Shown here: positions 45,616 through 53,948 of the stretch, piece by piece
How positions within the stretch are numbered: the first letter of the stretch is position 1
Layout: each line of letters opens with the position of its first letter
Assembly: GCF_020618415.1 (NCBI RefSeq)
Contig: NZ_CP085345.1
Location: forward strand, 2,356,001 to 2,420,000
Direction: 5' to 3'
From: Cupriavidus sp. MP-37
GTDB taxonomy: Bacteria; Pseudomonadota; Gammaproteobacteria; Burkholderiales; Burkholderiaceae
DNA length: 64,000 nt
Notes under the pieces: generated by a model
The model's database searches: none
The model's input: the letters and a program-made list of their open reading frames with translations, nothing else
Told to the model about the DNA's origin: nothing
Made by a program: the position numbers and the translations under genes

Positions 45616-47052
45616 TCAATACTCGTGCAGGTCGCGGCGCGGCAGTTCCGCCAGCGGCACTACAGGCTCCACGCCACGCCGAAACAGCTGGCGCGCCGCG
45701 TAGGCCAGCAGCAGGATCGCCAGGCTCACCACACCCAGCGCCAGGGGCGTGCGCTGGTCGGGAATGAAGGCCATCGCCACCACGATGCCGAGCATGCCGA
45801 GGATCGCCACATAGGTGAGATACGGATAGCACCACATGCGCACGCGCAGCTGGCCCGGCGCCTCGCGCTCCAGCCGCGAACGCAGGCGCAGCTGCGAGAT
45901 CGCGATCAGGATGTAGACGAAGATCGCCACCGTGCCGTACGAGTTCACCAGGAAGGCGAACACCGTATCGGGCGAGACATAGGACATCACCACCGCGCCG
46001 TAGCCGAACAGCGTCGCCACCAGGATCGCGCGCACCGGCACGCCGTTGCGGCTGACGCGGGCCAGCGATTGCGGCGCGTCGCCGCGGCGGGTCAGCGCAA
46101 ACAGCATGCGCGACGACGCGTACAGGCCCGAGTTGAGCGCCGACAGCACCGCGGTCAGCACGATCGCGTTCATGATCTGCGCGGCCGCCGGCACGCCCAT
46201 CACGTTCAGCGCGCTGACGTACGGGGTGGCGATGCTGGTAGAGTTCCACGGCACCAGGCACACCACCAGCAGGATCGAGCCGACATAGAACACCAGCACG
46301 CGCGTGATCACCGAGCTGGTGGCCTTGGCCACGGCCTTCTGCGGTTCGGCGGTCTCGGCGGCGGCGATGGTGACGATCTCGGCGCCGAAGTAGAAGCCGG
46401 TGGCCGCCACCGCGCCGGTCAGCACCGGCACGATGCCGTTGGGCATGAAGCCGCCGTTGGCGGTCAGGTTGGCCACTTCCATGCCGTGCGACCCGGGGGC
46501 CAGGCCCAGCACATAGACGCCGGCGACGAACAGGAACACCATGATCGCCGCCACCTTGATCGAGGCGAACCAGAATTCGAACTCGCCGAATGACTTGACC
46601 GATACCAGGTTGGTCAGGGTCAGCATCACCAGCAGCACCAGGCTGATGATCCAGTTGGGCACGTCCGGCAGCCAGTAGCGCACCAGGTCCGCGCCCGCCA
46701 CCGCTTCCAGCGCCACCACGATGACCCAGAAGTACCAGTACATCCAGCCGGTCAGGAAGCCGGCCAGGTTGCCGACCGCGGGCCGATCGCGCCAGGCTTC
46801 GCGTGCATACTCGTAGAAACCGCCGCCGCCGGGCATGGCGCAGGCCATCTCGCCCAGCATGCGCATCACCAGCACCACCAGCAGGCCGGTAATCAGGAAG
46901 GAAACGACCGCGGCCGGGCCGGCCGATTTGATGACGACGCCGCTGCCGACAAAGAGCCCCGCGCCGATCACGCCGCCGAGCGCGATCATGGTCATGTGGC
47001 GTTGCTTGAGGCCGTGGGATAGTCCGTTGCCGGACGGTGATTGTTGGATCAT
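45616..47052 (-). CDS. Amino-acid/polyamine/GABA permease (APC superfamily)
   Basis: A 478-residue 12-helix permease of the amino-acid transporter family. It opens with GLKQRHMTMIALGGVIGAGLFVGSG, the substrate-binding unwound region of helix 1, then PGGGGFYEYAREAW and a conserved FYFGAEIVTIAAAETAEP in helix 6. GabP/CycA/AnsP-like relatives carry GABA or small neutral amino acids. The ATG 47052 follows AGGAGA; a longer frame upstream is unsupported. It is divergent from an IclR regulator, with an IclR-type operator between them. Confidence 0.9.
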   Translation of the reverse strand: MIQQSPSGNGLSHGLKQRHMTMIALGGVIGAGLFVGSGVVIKSAGPAAVVSFLITGLLVVLVMRMLGEMACAMPGGGGFYEYAREAWRDRPAVGNLAGFLTGWMYWYFWVIVVALEAVAGADLVRYWLPDVPNWIISLVLLVMLTLTNLVSVKSFGEFEFWFASIKVAAIMVFLFVAGVYVLGLAPGSHGMEVANLTANGGFMPNGIVPVLTGAVAATGFYFGAEIVTIAAAETAEPQKAVAKATSSVITRVLVFYVGSILLVVCLVPWNSTSIATPYVSALNVMGVPAAAQIMNAIVLTAVLSALNSGLYASSRMLFALTRRGDAPQSLARVSRNGVPVRAILVATLFGYGAVVMSYVSPDTVFAFLVNSYGTVAIFVYILIAISQLRLRSRLEREAPGQLRVRMWCYPYLTYVAILGMLGIVVAMAFIPDQRTPLALGVVSLAILLLAYAARQLFRRGVEPVVPLAELPRRDLHEY

Positions 47053-47255
47053 GTTGTGTCTCCTGTGCTGCGCTTGCTGTCGGTCCTGCGTTGCAAGCAG
47101 TCCAGCGTTTAAGGCAGGCGCCACGGCTTCTCTTCGGTATAGGCGGCAGGGCAGTAAATGCCAGCCTGGGCCGTGGTCGTTCAGTGTTTGCAATCCCCCG
47201 GGAGAGGATGGCTTATCCGTACATGTCGACTTGTCTCCGGTGTTCGCTTAAAAAA

Positions 47256-47272
47256 TGGAACCAGAAGTTCCA
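47256..47272. promoter_or_regulatory. IclR-type operator TGGAAC-N5-GTTCCA
   Basis: A perfect palindrome, TGGAAC-CAGAA-GTTCCA, lies in the 335-base divergent space between the permease and the IclR gene. It matches the TGGAA...TTCCA form of IclR-family operators. It is about 120 bases upstream of the IclR start and 200 bases upstream of the permease start, on AT-rich sequence unlike the rest of the window. Confidence 0.7.
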
Positions 47273-47319
47273 AAAAATTATTGTTTAACCGGAATGTAGG
47301 CCGTTCGGGCGGGAAGGTC

Positions 47320-47330
47320 AACCAGAAGTT
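47320..47330. promoter_or_regulatory. Second partial copy of the IclR-type site
   Basis: AACCAGAAGTT recurs exactly 60 bases after its first copy inside 47256-47272. The outer bases have diverged, so this is a weaker half-site version that would overlap the promoter of the IclR gene. Two sites on one helix face would permit looping or cooperative binding. Confidence 0.5.
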
Positions 47331-47387
47331 TCGATAATTGATATGATTTGACTCTGAAAATGAAACTTACCTATGATGGAGCCAGGC

Positions 47388-48236
47388 ATGAACGATATGC
47401 GCCTCGCCAAAAGTGAAGCCAGGCCGGACGGAGACACGCCGGCGCTGCGCTTGTTCGGCCTGCTCGAGGTCATCGCGGAGAAGGACCAGTCCTTCAACCT
47501 GCAGGCGCTGGTGGAAGAGACCGGCCTGCCCAAGCCCACGCTGCATCGCATGCTGCAGCAGCTGGAGGCGGCAGGACTGATCCAGCGCAACGGCGACGGG
47601 CGGCAATACGGCACCGGCCTGCGGCTGCGCCGGCTGGCGGAGAACCTGTTGCTCAACAGCACCTCGCATGGCGCGCGCCACATGGTGCTGCGCCGGCTGG
47701 TGGAAGAGGTGGGCGAGAGCTGCAACCTGACCGCGTTCTCCGGCGGCGAGGTGCTGTACCTGGATCGCGTCGAGACCGCGGCGCCGCTGCGCTTCTACCT
47801 GCATCCGGGTTCGCGCGTGCCGGCGCACTGCTCGGCCACCGGCAAGCTGTTCCTGGCGCAGCTGGCGCCGGCGCAGCGGCAGCGGCTGCTGGCCAACGTG
47901 GAGCTGGAACGCTACACGCAGAACACGCTGACCGACCATGCGCAGCTGGAGTCGGAGCTGGAGCGCGTCAAGCGCGACGGCTACGCCATGGACGATGAAG
48001 AGTTCCTGCCGGGACTGGTCTGCATCGGCGTGCTGGTGCCGGCGGCCGATGGCGGCAAGTCCAACCTGGGGCTGGCGCTGCAGGCCCCGGTGATGCGGGT
48101 GTCGCGCGACAAGGCGGTGCAGCTGCTGCCCGCGCTGCAGCGCGCGGCGGCGGCGCTGGCGGCGATCGAGGCCGACAGCGCGGGCGGCTGGCAGGGCGGC
48201 GCCGAGGCCACGGACGCCGCGGAAGAGGACGAATAG
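47388..48236 (+). CDS. IclR-family transcriptional regulator
   Basis: A 282-residue IclR protein: N-terminal winged helix (ALRLFGLLEVIAEKDQSFNLQALVEETGLPKPTLHRMLQQLE) and the GAF-like effector domain with the characteristic segment PAHCSATGKLFLAQL and a C-terminal Asp/Glu-rich tail. The ATG 47388 has GGAG 6 bases upstream; ATG 47373 is in frame. It is divergent from the permease and upstream of the CobS/CobT-like pair, 76 bases away, so either could be its target. Confidence 0.9.
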   Translation: MNDMRLAKSEARPDGDTPALRLFGLLEVIAEKDQSFNLQALVEETGLPKPTLHRMLQQLEAAGLIQRNGDGRQYGTGLRLRRLAENLLLNSTSHGARHMVLRRLVEEVGESCNLTAFSGGEVLYLDRVETAAPLRFYLHPGSRVPAHCSATGKLFLAQLAPAQRQRLLANVELERYTQNTLTDHAQLESELERVKRDGYAMDDEEFLPGLVCIGVLVPAADGGKSNLGLALQAPVMRVSRDKAVQLLPALQRAAAALAAIEADSAGGWQGGAEATDAAEEDE

Positions 48237-48312
48237 CACGCACGGCGTTACGCGGAACCGCTCCGCTTGCCGCCGTGCCGATGGCAACGCGGCAAGCAAC
48301 AAGGAGCATGAG

Positions 48313-49302
48313 GTGACGCAAGAGCAGTTTGGCAAGCCGGACCGGATGATTCCGGTGCGCAGCGTGTTTGGCATCGATTCGGGCCTGATGGTGCCGGCCT
48401 TCAGCCAGCGCGACGACCACGTGCCGGAGATCGACCCGGCCTACCGCTTCCAGCCCGAGGTGACGCTGGCGATCCTGTCCGGCTTCATGCGCGACCGGCG
48501 CGTGATGGTGCAGGGCCTGCACGGCAGCGGCAAGTCGACCCATATCGAGCAGGTGGCCGCGCGGCTGAACTGGCCCTGCGTGCGCGTCAACCTGGACGGC
48601 CACATCAGCCGGCTCGACCTGGTCGGCAAGGATGCCATCGTGGTGCGCGACGGCCGCCAGGTCACCGAGTTCCAGGAAGGCATCGTGCCCTGGGCGCTGC
48701 AGCGCCCGGTGGCGCTGATCTTCGACGAATACGACGCGGGCCGGCCCGACGTGATGTTCGTGATCCAGCGCATCCTGGAGCGCGACGGCACGTTCACGCT
48801 GCTGGACCAGAACCGCGTGATCCGCCCCCATCCGTCCTTCCGTCTCTTTGCCACCTCCAACACCGTGGGCCTCGGCAACGTCAACGGGCTCTATCACGGC
48901 ACGCAGCTGCTCAACCACGCGCAGATCGATCGCTGGAACGTGGTGGCGACGCTGGACTACCTGCCGCACGACGAAGAGGCGGGCATCGTGCTGGCACGCG
49001 TGCCCGAGCTGGATCACGCGGACGGGCGCGCGCTGGTCGATGCCATGGTGGCGCTGGCCGGGCTGACCCGGCGCGGCTTTGCCGCCGGCGATGTGTCGGC
49101 GCTGATGTCGCCGCGCACCGTGATCAGCTGGGCCGAGAACTGCCAGATCTTCCGCGATCCCGCGCTCGCGTTCCGGCTGACCTTCCTGAACAAGTGCGAC
49201 GAGGCCGAGCGGCCGGTGGTGGCGGAGTACTACCAGCGCTGCTTCGGCCACCTGCCGGGCGAGGCCGCCGGCGTCAGCGCCGCGACGGAGCCGGCGCGAT
49301 GA
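48313..49302 (+). CDS. CobS-like AAA+ ATPase
   Basis: A 329-residue MoxR/CobS-type AAA+ ATPase. Walker A GLHGSGKST is at 68-76, Walker B VALIFDEYDAG near 133-143, and VNLDGHISRLDLVGKDA and FATSNTVGLGN are CobS signatures. CobS with CobT drives CobN in aerobic cobalt insertion into hydrogenobyrinate diamide. No CobN or other cobalamin gene is in the window, so a chelatase or other metal-cofactor assembly role is inferred only by family. GTG start, 6 bases after AAGGAG. The CobT-like start overlaps its stop by 4 bases. Confidence 0.87.
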   Translation: MTQEQFGKPDRMIPVRSVFGIDSGLMVPAFSQRDDHVPEIDPAYRFQPEVTLAILSGFMRDRRVMVQGLHGSGKSTHIEQVAARLNWPCVRVNLDGHISRLDLVGKDAIVVRDGRQVTEFQEGIVPWALQRPVALIFDEYDAGRPDVMFVIQRILERDGTFTLLDQNRVIRPHPSFRLFATSNTVGLGNVNGLYHGTQLLNHAQIDRWNVVATLDYLPHDEEAGIVLARVPELDHADGRALVDAMVALAGLTRRGFAAGDVSALMSPRTVISWAENCQIFRDPALAFRLTFLNKCDEAERPVVAEYYQRCFGHLPGEAAGVSAATEPAR

Positions 49303-51020
49303 ATGCCGCGGCGCTCGCCCGCCAGCTGCGCCGGCGCCAGCGGCAGGACGAGCTGTCCGGCGCCGCGGTGCGCGCGTTGACCGGCGATGCCGCGCTGCAT
49401 TTCCGCGACGGCCAGCTCTGGCGCGCGCTGCGCCCGGTGCCGCAGCATGCGCCGCACCTGCGCACCGACCCGGACACCGACACCGCCACCTGCCTGCGCG
49501 GCGCCGCCGATGGCGCCGCGCTGCGCCAGGCGCATTCCGACGCGGCGCTGCACCGCAGCCTCTGTCCCGCCGACCCGGTCGAGCGCCTGGTGTTCGAGCT
49601 GCTCGAGCAGCTGCGCTGCGAGACCCGGCTGCCGCGCGGCATGGCCGGCGTCGCGGCTAACCTGCGCCACCGCTTCCTGGCGTGGTCGCGCGCGTTCCAT
49701 CGCTCGGGACTGACCGAGGGCCATCTCGGCATCCTGCTCTATACCGTGGCGCAGGTGGCATGGTCGCGCCTGACCGGCGAGCCGGTGCTGGAAGACACCG
49801 AGGACCTGATCGAGGCCACGCGCGCCGCCATCGTGCCGATGCTGGGCACCCAGCTGGCGGGGCTGCGTGCGAGCCGCCACGACCAGGCTGCCTACGCAAC
49901 GCATGCCCTGGCGCTGGCGCGCGCGGTGGCGCAGATGATCCGCACCGAAGCGCCCGGCGCCGGTGAAGACGACGACAACGCCGCCTCCGCCGCGCGCGCC
50001 GGCTTTGCGCTGTGGCTCGACTTCGACGAAGCGCCCGCCGAGGACTTCGCCCTGGCCGACAGCGGCCACAGCCGCGTGCTCGCCGACGCCACCGATGGCT
50101 ACCGCATCTACACCACCCGCTACGACCGCGAAGTGCGCGCCGCCACGCTGGTGCGCCGCGCCTTGCTGGACGAGTACCGCACGCGGCTGGACGCACGCAT
50201 TGCGCGCGGGGGCGTGAACATCGCCCGGCTGGCGCGCCGGTTGCGCGCCGCGCTGTCGCAGCCGCGCGTGGACGGCTGGTCGTTCGGCGAGGAAAGCGGC
50301 CGCATCGACGGCCGCCGCCTGGCGCAGCTGGTCAGTTCGCCCGCCGAGCGCCGGCTGTTCCGACAGGAAGCGCACAAGGCCCATGCCGACTGCGTGGTCG
50401 GCTTCCTGATCGACTGCTCCGGCTCGATGAAGGCGCAGGCCGAGCCGCTGACCCTGCTGGTCGACCTGCTCACCCGCGCGCTGGACCAGGCCGGCGTCGC
50501 CACCGAGGTGCTGGGCTTTACCACCAACGCATGGAACGGCGGACGCGCGCGCAGCGACTGGCTCGCGCGCGGCCGCCCGCAGCATCCGGGCCGGCTCAAC
50601 GAAACCTGCCACATGGTGTTCAAGGACGCGCAGCGCAGCTGGCGCCGCGCGCGCACCGACATCACGGCGTTGCTGAAGGCCGACCTGTTCCGCGAAGGCG
50701 TCGACGGCGAGGCGGTCGAATGGGCCTGCGCGCGCCTGCATGCCAGCGGCAAGGCGCGCCGCATCCTGGTGGTGGTGTCCGACGGCAGCCCGATGGATAC
50801 CGCGACGGGGCAGGCCAACGACGCCTGCTACCTTGACAACCACCTCAAGGCCGTGGTGGCGCGGCACGAAGCGCTGCGCGATGTGGAGGTGCTGGGGCTG
50901 GGGGTCGGGCTGGACCTGAGCCCGTATTACCGGCATACGCTCGCGCTGGACCTGTCGCAGCCGGTGGATATGGCGATGCTGGACGAGGTGGCGGGGCTGG
51001 TGGGGGCGAGGCGGCGCTAG
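49299..51020 (+). CDS. CobT-like protein with von Willebrand factor A domain
   Basis: A 573-residue protein whose C-terminal half is a VWA domain with MIDAS motif D372-x-S374-x-S376 (LIDCSGSMK), and whose N-terminal half is a long helical region of the CobT type with an acidic patch (GEDDDN). With the CobS-like ATPase it resembles the AAA-VWA part of aerobic cobaltochelatase. The ATG overlaps the CobS stop. The pair is convergent, 41 bases apart, with the ferredoxin operon. Whether it acts on cobalamin or on another metalloenzyme cannot be decided here. Confidence 0.85.
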   Translation: MNAAALARQLRRRQRQDELSGAAVRALTGDAALHFRDGQLWRALRPVPQHAPHLRTDPDTDTATCLRGAADGAALRQAHSDAALHRSLCPADPVERLVFELLEQLRCETRLPRGMAGVAANLRHRFLAWSRAFHRSGLTEGHLGILLYTVAQVAWSRLTGEPVLEDTEDLIEATRAAIVPMLGTQLAGLRASRHDQAAYATHALALARAVAQMIRTEAPGAGEDDDNAASAARAGFALWLDFDEAPAEDFALADSGHSRVLADATDGYRIYTTRYDREVRAATLVRRALLDEYRTRLDARIARGGVNIARLARRLRAALSQPRVDGWSFGEESGRIDGRRLAQLVSSPAERRLFRQEAHKAHADCVVGFLIDCSGSMKAQAEPLTLLVDLLTRALDQAGVATEVLGFTTNAWNGGRARSDWLARGRPQHPGRLNETCHMVFKDAQRSWRRARTDITALLKADLFREGVDGEAVEWACARLHASGKARRILVVVSDGSPMDTATGQANDACYLDNHLKAVVARHEALRDVEVLGLGVGLDLSPYYRHTLALDLSQPVDMAMLDEVAGLVGARRR

Positions 51021-51061
51021 CGGCGGCGCCATCGGGCGCGGTCGTCGCGCGCAGCGCCCGC

Positions 51062-51391
51062 TTAGTCGCCGCTGGCGGCGGCGGGCTGGGGACGCGCGGC
51101 CATGGTCTTCGGTTGCCACGAGACCGCGACATCGCCGGCCATGAAGGTCTGGCATGCCAGCCGGAAGCCATCGGCCAGTTCCGCTTCCGTCAGCAATTTC
51201 CTTTCCTTCGGCTTGACCGCATCGGTATGCTCGCGGCCTTGCTCGATGCGGCACTTGCAGGTGCCGCACAGGCCGCCGCCGCATTTGAACGGGATGCCGC
51301 CCTGTTCGCGCAGCGATACGCGCAGCAGGTTGCTGTTGGCCGGGGCACTGACGGTCTTGCCGTGGTTGGTGAGGAAGGTGATCTGGATCAT
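51062..51391 (-). CDS. 2Fe-2S ferredoxin
   Basis: A 109-residue plant-type ferredoxin with ligands C37-x4-C42-x2-C45 and C80. It is the last gene of a minus-strand run (permease, ferredoxin, small unknown protein, ferredoxin) transcribed from 53678. Two soluble ferredoxins in one run, next to a cluster with a diiron oxygenase and a reductase, suggest an electron-transfer role for that cluster; this is inference. Its stop lies 41 bases from the convergent CobT-like gene. Confidence 0.87.
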   Translation of the reverse strand: MIQITFLTNHGKTVSAPANSNLLRVSLREQGGIPFKCGGGLCGTCKCRIEQGREHTDAVKPKERKLLTEAELADGFRLACQTFMAGDVAVSWQPKTMAARPQPAAASGD

Positions 51392-51423
51392 GGCGATAAA
51401 GGCCTGGCGTCAGGTGTTGAGCT

Positions 51424-51741
51424 TCAGGAGCGCTCGTCCGCGGCGAGCGGTGCGGGCACGAGGGCGATCTCCATGCTGCCGAAGCTGGCCAGCTGGCGCA
51501 GCGCGTCGCGGGCGGCTTCGAGCGTGGCGTACTTGTCGAGGAAACGGGTCGAGACCAGGTTGACGATGCCGGGCGGCGTTTCCTCGCGCACCCGGACCTT
51601 GGTATCGGCGGCCAGTTCGGCAATGACGAAGCGTGCGGTGCGCTTGCCGTAGAAGACGTAGTCGTAAGCCTCGACGGCGGTCATGCCGTCGGTGGGTTCG
51701 GTGCGGAACTGGCCGGGGCGGCTGGTCAGCAGCACGAACAT
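51424..51741 (-). CDS. Conserved small protein between two ferredoxins, function unknown
   Basis: A 105-residue soluble protein beginning MFVLLTSRPGQFRTEPTDGM, with no cysteine, no signal peptide and no membrane segment. I do not recognise the family. It lies one base from the upstream ferredoxin gene and 32 bases from the next, so it is clearly part of that unit. A hidden role such as an assembly factor or electron-partner docking protein is possible. The alternative longer frame overlaps the ferredoxin gene and is rejected. Confidence 0.75.
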   Translation of the reverse strand: MFVLLTSRPGQFRTEPTDGMTAVEAYDYVFYGKRTARFVIAELAADTKVRVREETPPGIVNLVSTRFLDKYATLEAARDALRQLASFGSMEIALVPAPLAADERS

Positions 51742-51742
51742 G

Positions 51743-52078
51743 TCAGGCTCCCGCGCTGGCCCCGGCCAGCGCGGCCGGTGCCGGCACATCGTCCTGCGCC
51801 AGTTCGATGTCATGCTCGATCCACAACTGGCACGCCAGCCGGTAGCCTTGTTCGAGCCGTTCGCCGAGCTGCTTCTTTTCCTTCCAGTTGGGCGGGGGCA
51901 GGTGCTCGGCGCCGGCGATTACGCGGCACGCGCACTTCGAGCATTTGCCCATGCCGCATTCGTAGCGCAGGTTGGGGTAGGGGAACTGGCGGATGCCGGC
52001 GCGGACCACCAGGTTGGTGCGGGGACCGACCTCGTCGGTAAAGGTCTGGCCGAACTTGTGCAGGATGACTTTTGGCAT
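51743..52078 (-). CDS. 2Fe-2S ferredoxin
   Basis: A 111-residue plant-type ferredoxin with ligands C41-x4-C46-x2-C49 and C83 (ECGMGKCSKCACRV). It differs from the ferredoxin at 51062-51391 in sequence, so the two are not a recent duplicate. ATG 52078 lies 61 bases downstream of the permease gene stop. The gene run probably serves one electron-transfer chain. Confidence 0.87.
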   Translation of the reverse strand: MPKVILHKFGQTFTDEVGPRTNLVVRAGIRQFPYPNLRYECGMGKCSKCACRVIAGAEHLPPPNWKEKKQLGERLEQGYRLACQLWIEHDIELAQDDVPAPAALAGASAGA

Positions 52079-52139
52079 CGTTGGTCTGGGCAAGGTCACG
52101 AAAAAGGTCAGGGAAAAACCGTCGCGGTGCTGCGTCCAC

Positions 52140-53678
52140 CTACGACCACAACACCATCGCCGCCACGGTGGAGCAGCCCAGCCCGATCAGCACCGGGATC
52201 AGCAGCGCGCGCACCGCTTCCAGCACCGGCACGCGCGCAAAGCCGGCCACCGCGATCAGCGACGACCACGCCACCAGCGTGCCGCCGCCGGTCCAGACCG
52301 CGCCCATCTGGCCGACCGCCGCCAGTGTCGCGGGGTCGAAGCCGACCACCGGTCCCAGTGCGCCGGCCAGCGTGCCGGTCAGCGGCAGGCCGGCAAAGCC
52401 GGAACCGTCGATGCCGGTGATCATGCCGACCAGCAGCACGCCGAAGGCGACCAGCATGTGGTTGTCGGGGATCAGGTGCTGGTAGGCCTGGATCAGCTCG
52501 AACAGCAGGCTGGGCGCCTTGCCCGGCGGCAGGCCGAGGATATGCGCCGCGGTCTCGCCGGCGCCGACGAAGAAGAAGCCCGCGATCGGCAGCACCGAAC
52601 CCATGGCCTTGAAGGCAAAGACGAAGCCGTCGGTGATGTGCTCCGGGCACACATCCAGCATGCGGCGCGGGCCTTCCGCGGCCAGCGTCGCCAGCATCAT
52701 CAGCACCGCGGCAACCCCGCCCACCAGCGCGGCGGCCTCGCCGCCCTTCAGGTCGTGCACGCCGGCGCCGAGCTTGGGCAGCACCATCACCGCGACCACG
52801 GCGAGGAAGGCCAGCGGTGTCACGATGGCAAAGCACTTGGACCACTTCACCCGCCGCCGCGCCACCATCGACAGGCTGGCTTCGATATTGCTGTCGGTGG
52901 CGAGCGGTTCGGCGTGGGCGGTGCCCTTCGCGATCTCGGCCTTGTCGAAGGTGATGCCGCCATCGATGGCTTCGGCGCTGCCGCCGGCGCGCGCCTGCCA
53001 GCGGTCGAGCAGCGTGCCGCAGGCCGGCACGATGTGCTTGCGCATCGACAGGTAGGCCAGGCACAGCGCGATGCCGCCGGTGATCAGCGACAGCGCCAGC
53101 GCGCGGTCGGCCACCACCGCCGCGCTGACGGCCGCGCCGGCGGCCTTGGCGCTGATGCCGGGCGCGACGCCGATGACGTAGTCCGACGACAGCGCCATGC
53201 CTTGCCCGGCGATGGCAATCGCCATCGCGCCCGCCAGCGGCGGCAGCCCGGCGGCGATCGCGGCCGGCAGCAGGATGGCCGATACCAGCGGCACCGCCGG
53301 CGTCGGCCAGAAGAACAGCGAGATCAGGTAGGTGATGCCCGCCAGGATAAAGAACGCCGAATGCCCGTTCTTCATCACCACGCGGAAGGGCTCGACCATG
53401 CGGATGTCCGAGCGCAGCGTCTTGAGCGCGTTGAGCAGCGCCGTCATGAAGGCGATCACCAGGAAGATGTTGAACAGCTCCCGCGCGGCGACCAGGCTCG
53501 CCGAGAACACTCCCGCCAGCGCCGACACCGGGCTGCCGGTCAGCGCAAACACGACCAGGGCGGTGCCGACGATCGACGGGACGACGACATTGGCGCGCAG
53601 GATCATCGTCAGCACGATGACTGCTACCCCTGACAGATAGATCCAGTGCGCGGCACCGATCACGACTTGTTGTGACAT
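52140..53678 (-). CDS. Multi-spanning permease, ion-transporter-like
   Basis: A 512-residue protein with about 12 hydrophobic segments and a large cytoplasmic loop (residues about 225-285, rich in Asp/Glu/Lys). Repeated Pro/Gly motifs such as GITYLISLFFWPTPAVPLVSA and GMITGIDGSGFAGLPLTG resemble ion-transporter superfamily proteins (citrate/GntP/TRAP-large-like). I cannot name the substrate. It is divergent from the TauE/SafE gene, with GTATAC sites at 53741 and 53925 in between, so it probably belongs to the same regulon. Confidence 0.7.
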   Translation of the reverse strand: MSQQVVIGAAHWIYLSGVAVIVLTMILRANVVVPSIVGTALVVFALTGSPVSALAGVFSASLVAARELFNIFLVIAFMTALLNALKTLRSDIRMVEPFRVVMKNGHSAFFILAGITYLISLFFWPTPAVPLVSAILLPAAIAAGLPPLAGAMAIAIAGQGMALSSDYVIGVAPGISAKAAGAAVSAAVVADRALALSLITGGIALCLAYLSMRKHIVPACGTLLDRWQARAGGSAEAIDGGITFDKAEIAKGTAHAEPLATDSNIEASLSMVARRRVKWSKCFAIVTPLAFLAVVAVMVLPKLGAGVHDLKGGEAAALVGGVAAVLMMLATLAAEGPRRMLDVCPEHITDGFVFAFKAMGSVLPIAGFFFVGAGETAAHILGLPPGKAPSLLFELIQAYQHLIPDNHMLVAFGVLLVGMITGIDGSGFAGLPLTGTLAGALGPVVGFDPATLAAVGQMGAVWTGGGTLVAWSSLIAVAGFARVPVLEAVRALLIPVLIGLGCSTVAAMVLWS

Positions 53679-53740
53679 GGGGACTCCCTGGGGGCGGAGG
53701 GGTTGGGGGCAGGTTCCTTCGGACTGCGTTGGTCCGTGGC

Positions 53741-53755
53741 GGTATACTATATTCC
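53741..53755. promoter_or_regulatory. GTATAC element 1 of the GntR cluster
   Basis: GGTATACTATATTCC here is the exact reverse complement of the element at 60895-60909. The layout is two 6-base arms (GGTATA, TATTCC) around CTA, with one mismatch. The TATACT also resembles a -10 box. It lies 63 bases upstream of the permease start and about 200 bases upstream of the TauE/SafE start. Confidence 0.65.
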
Positions 53756-53924
53756 AGATATGCTGCTCGCCAAGCGATTTCTGATCGGGACTTACGCGGA
53801 TGCCGGATCAGGTGCAGTATCCCTGAAAGCCGCACATTTATTGGGATTCTTGGTTGTCGCGTGCCATGTGATGGTGCATCCGTCTGCTCATGTGAGTTGC
53901 CGGCAATTACATCGATATGTAGAC

Positions 53925-53938
53925 GGTATACTGACAAC
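53925..53938. promoter_or_regulatory. GTATAC element 2 of the GntR cluster
   Basis: GGTATACTGACAAC lies just before the TauE/SafE ATG at 53949. TATACT would serve as a -10 box with a leader of about 10 bases. The right half of the palindrome is poorly matched, so this is a weaker copy. Confidence 0.45.
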
Positions 53939-53948
53939 TATCGACGCC

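Noticed and set aside
48313..51020. Firm assignment of the pair as cobalamin-biosynthetic cobaltochelatase
   Set aside because: No CobN or other cobalamin gene is present in the window; the family call is kept, the pathway is not.
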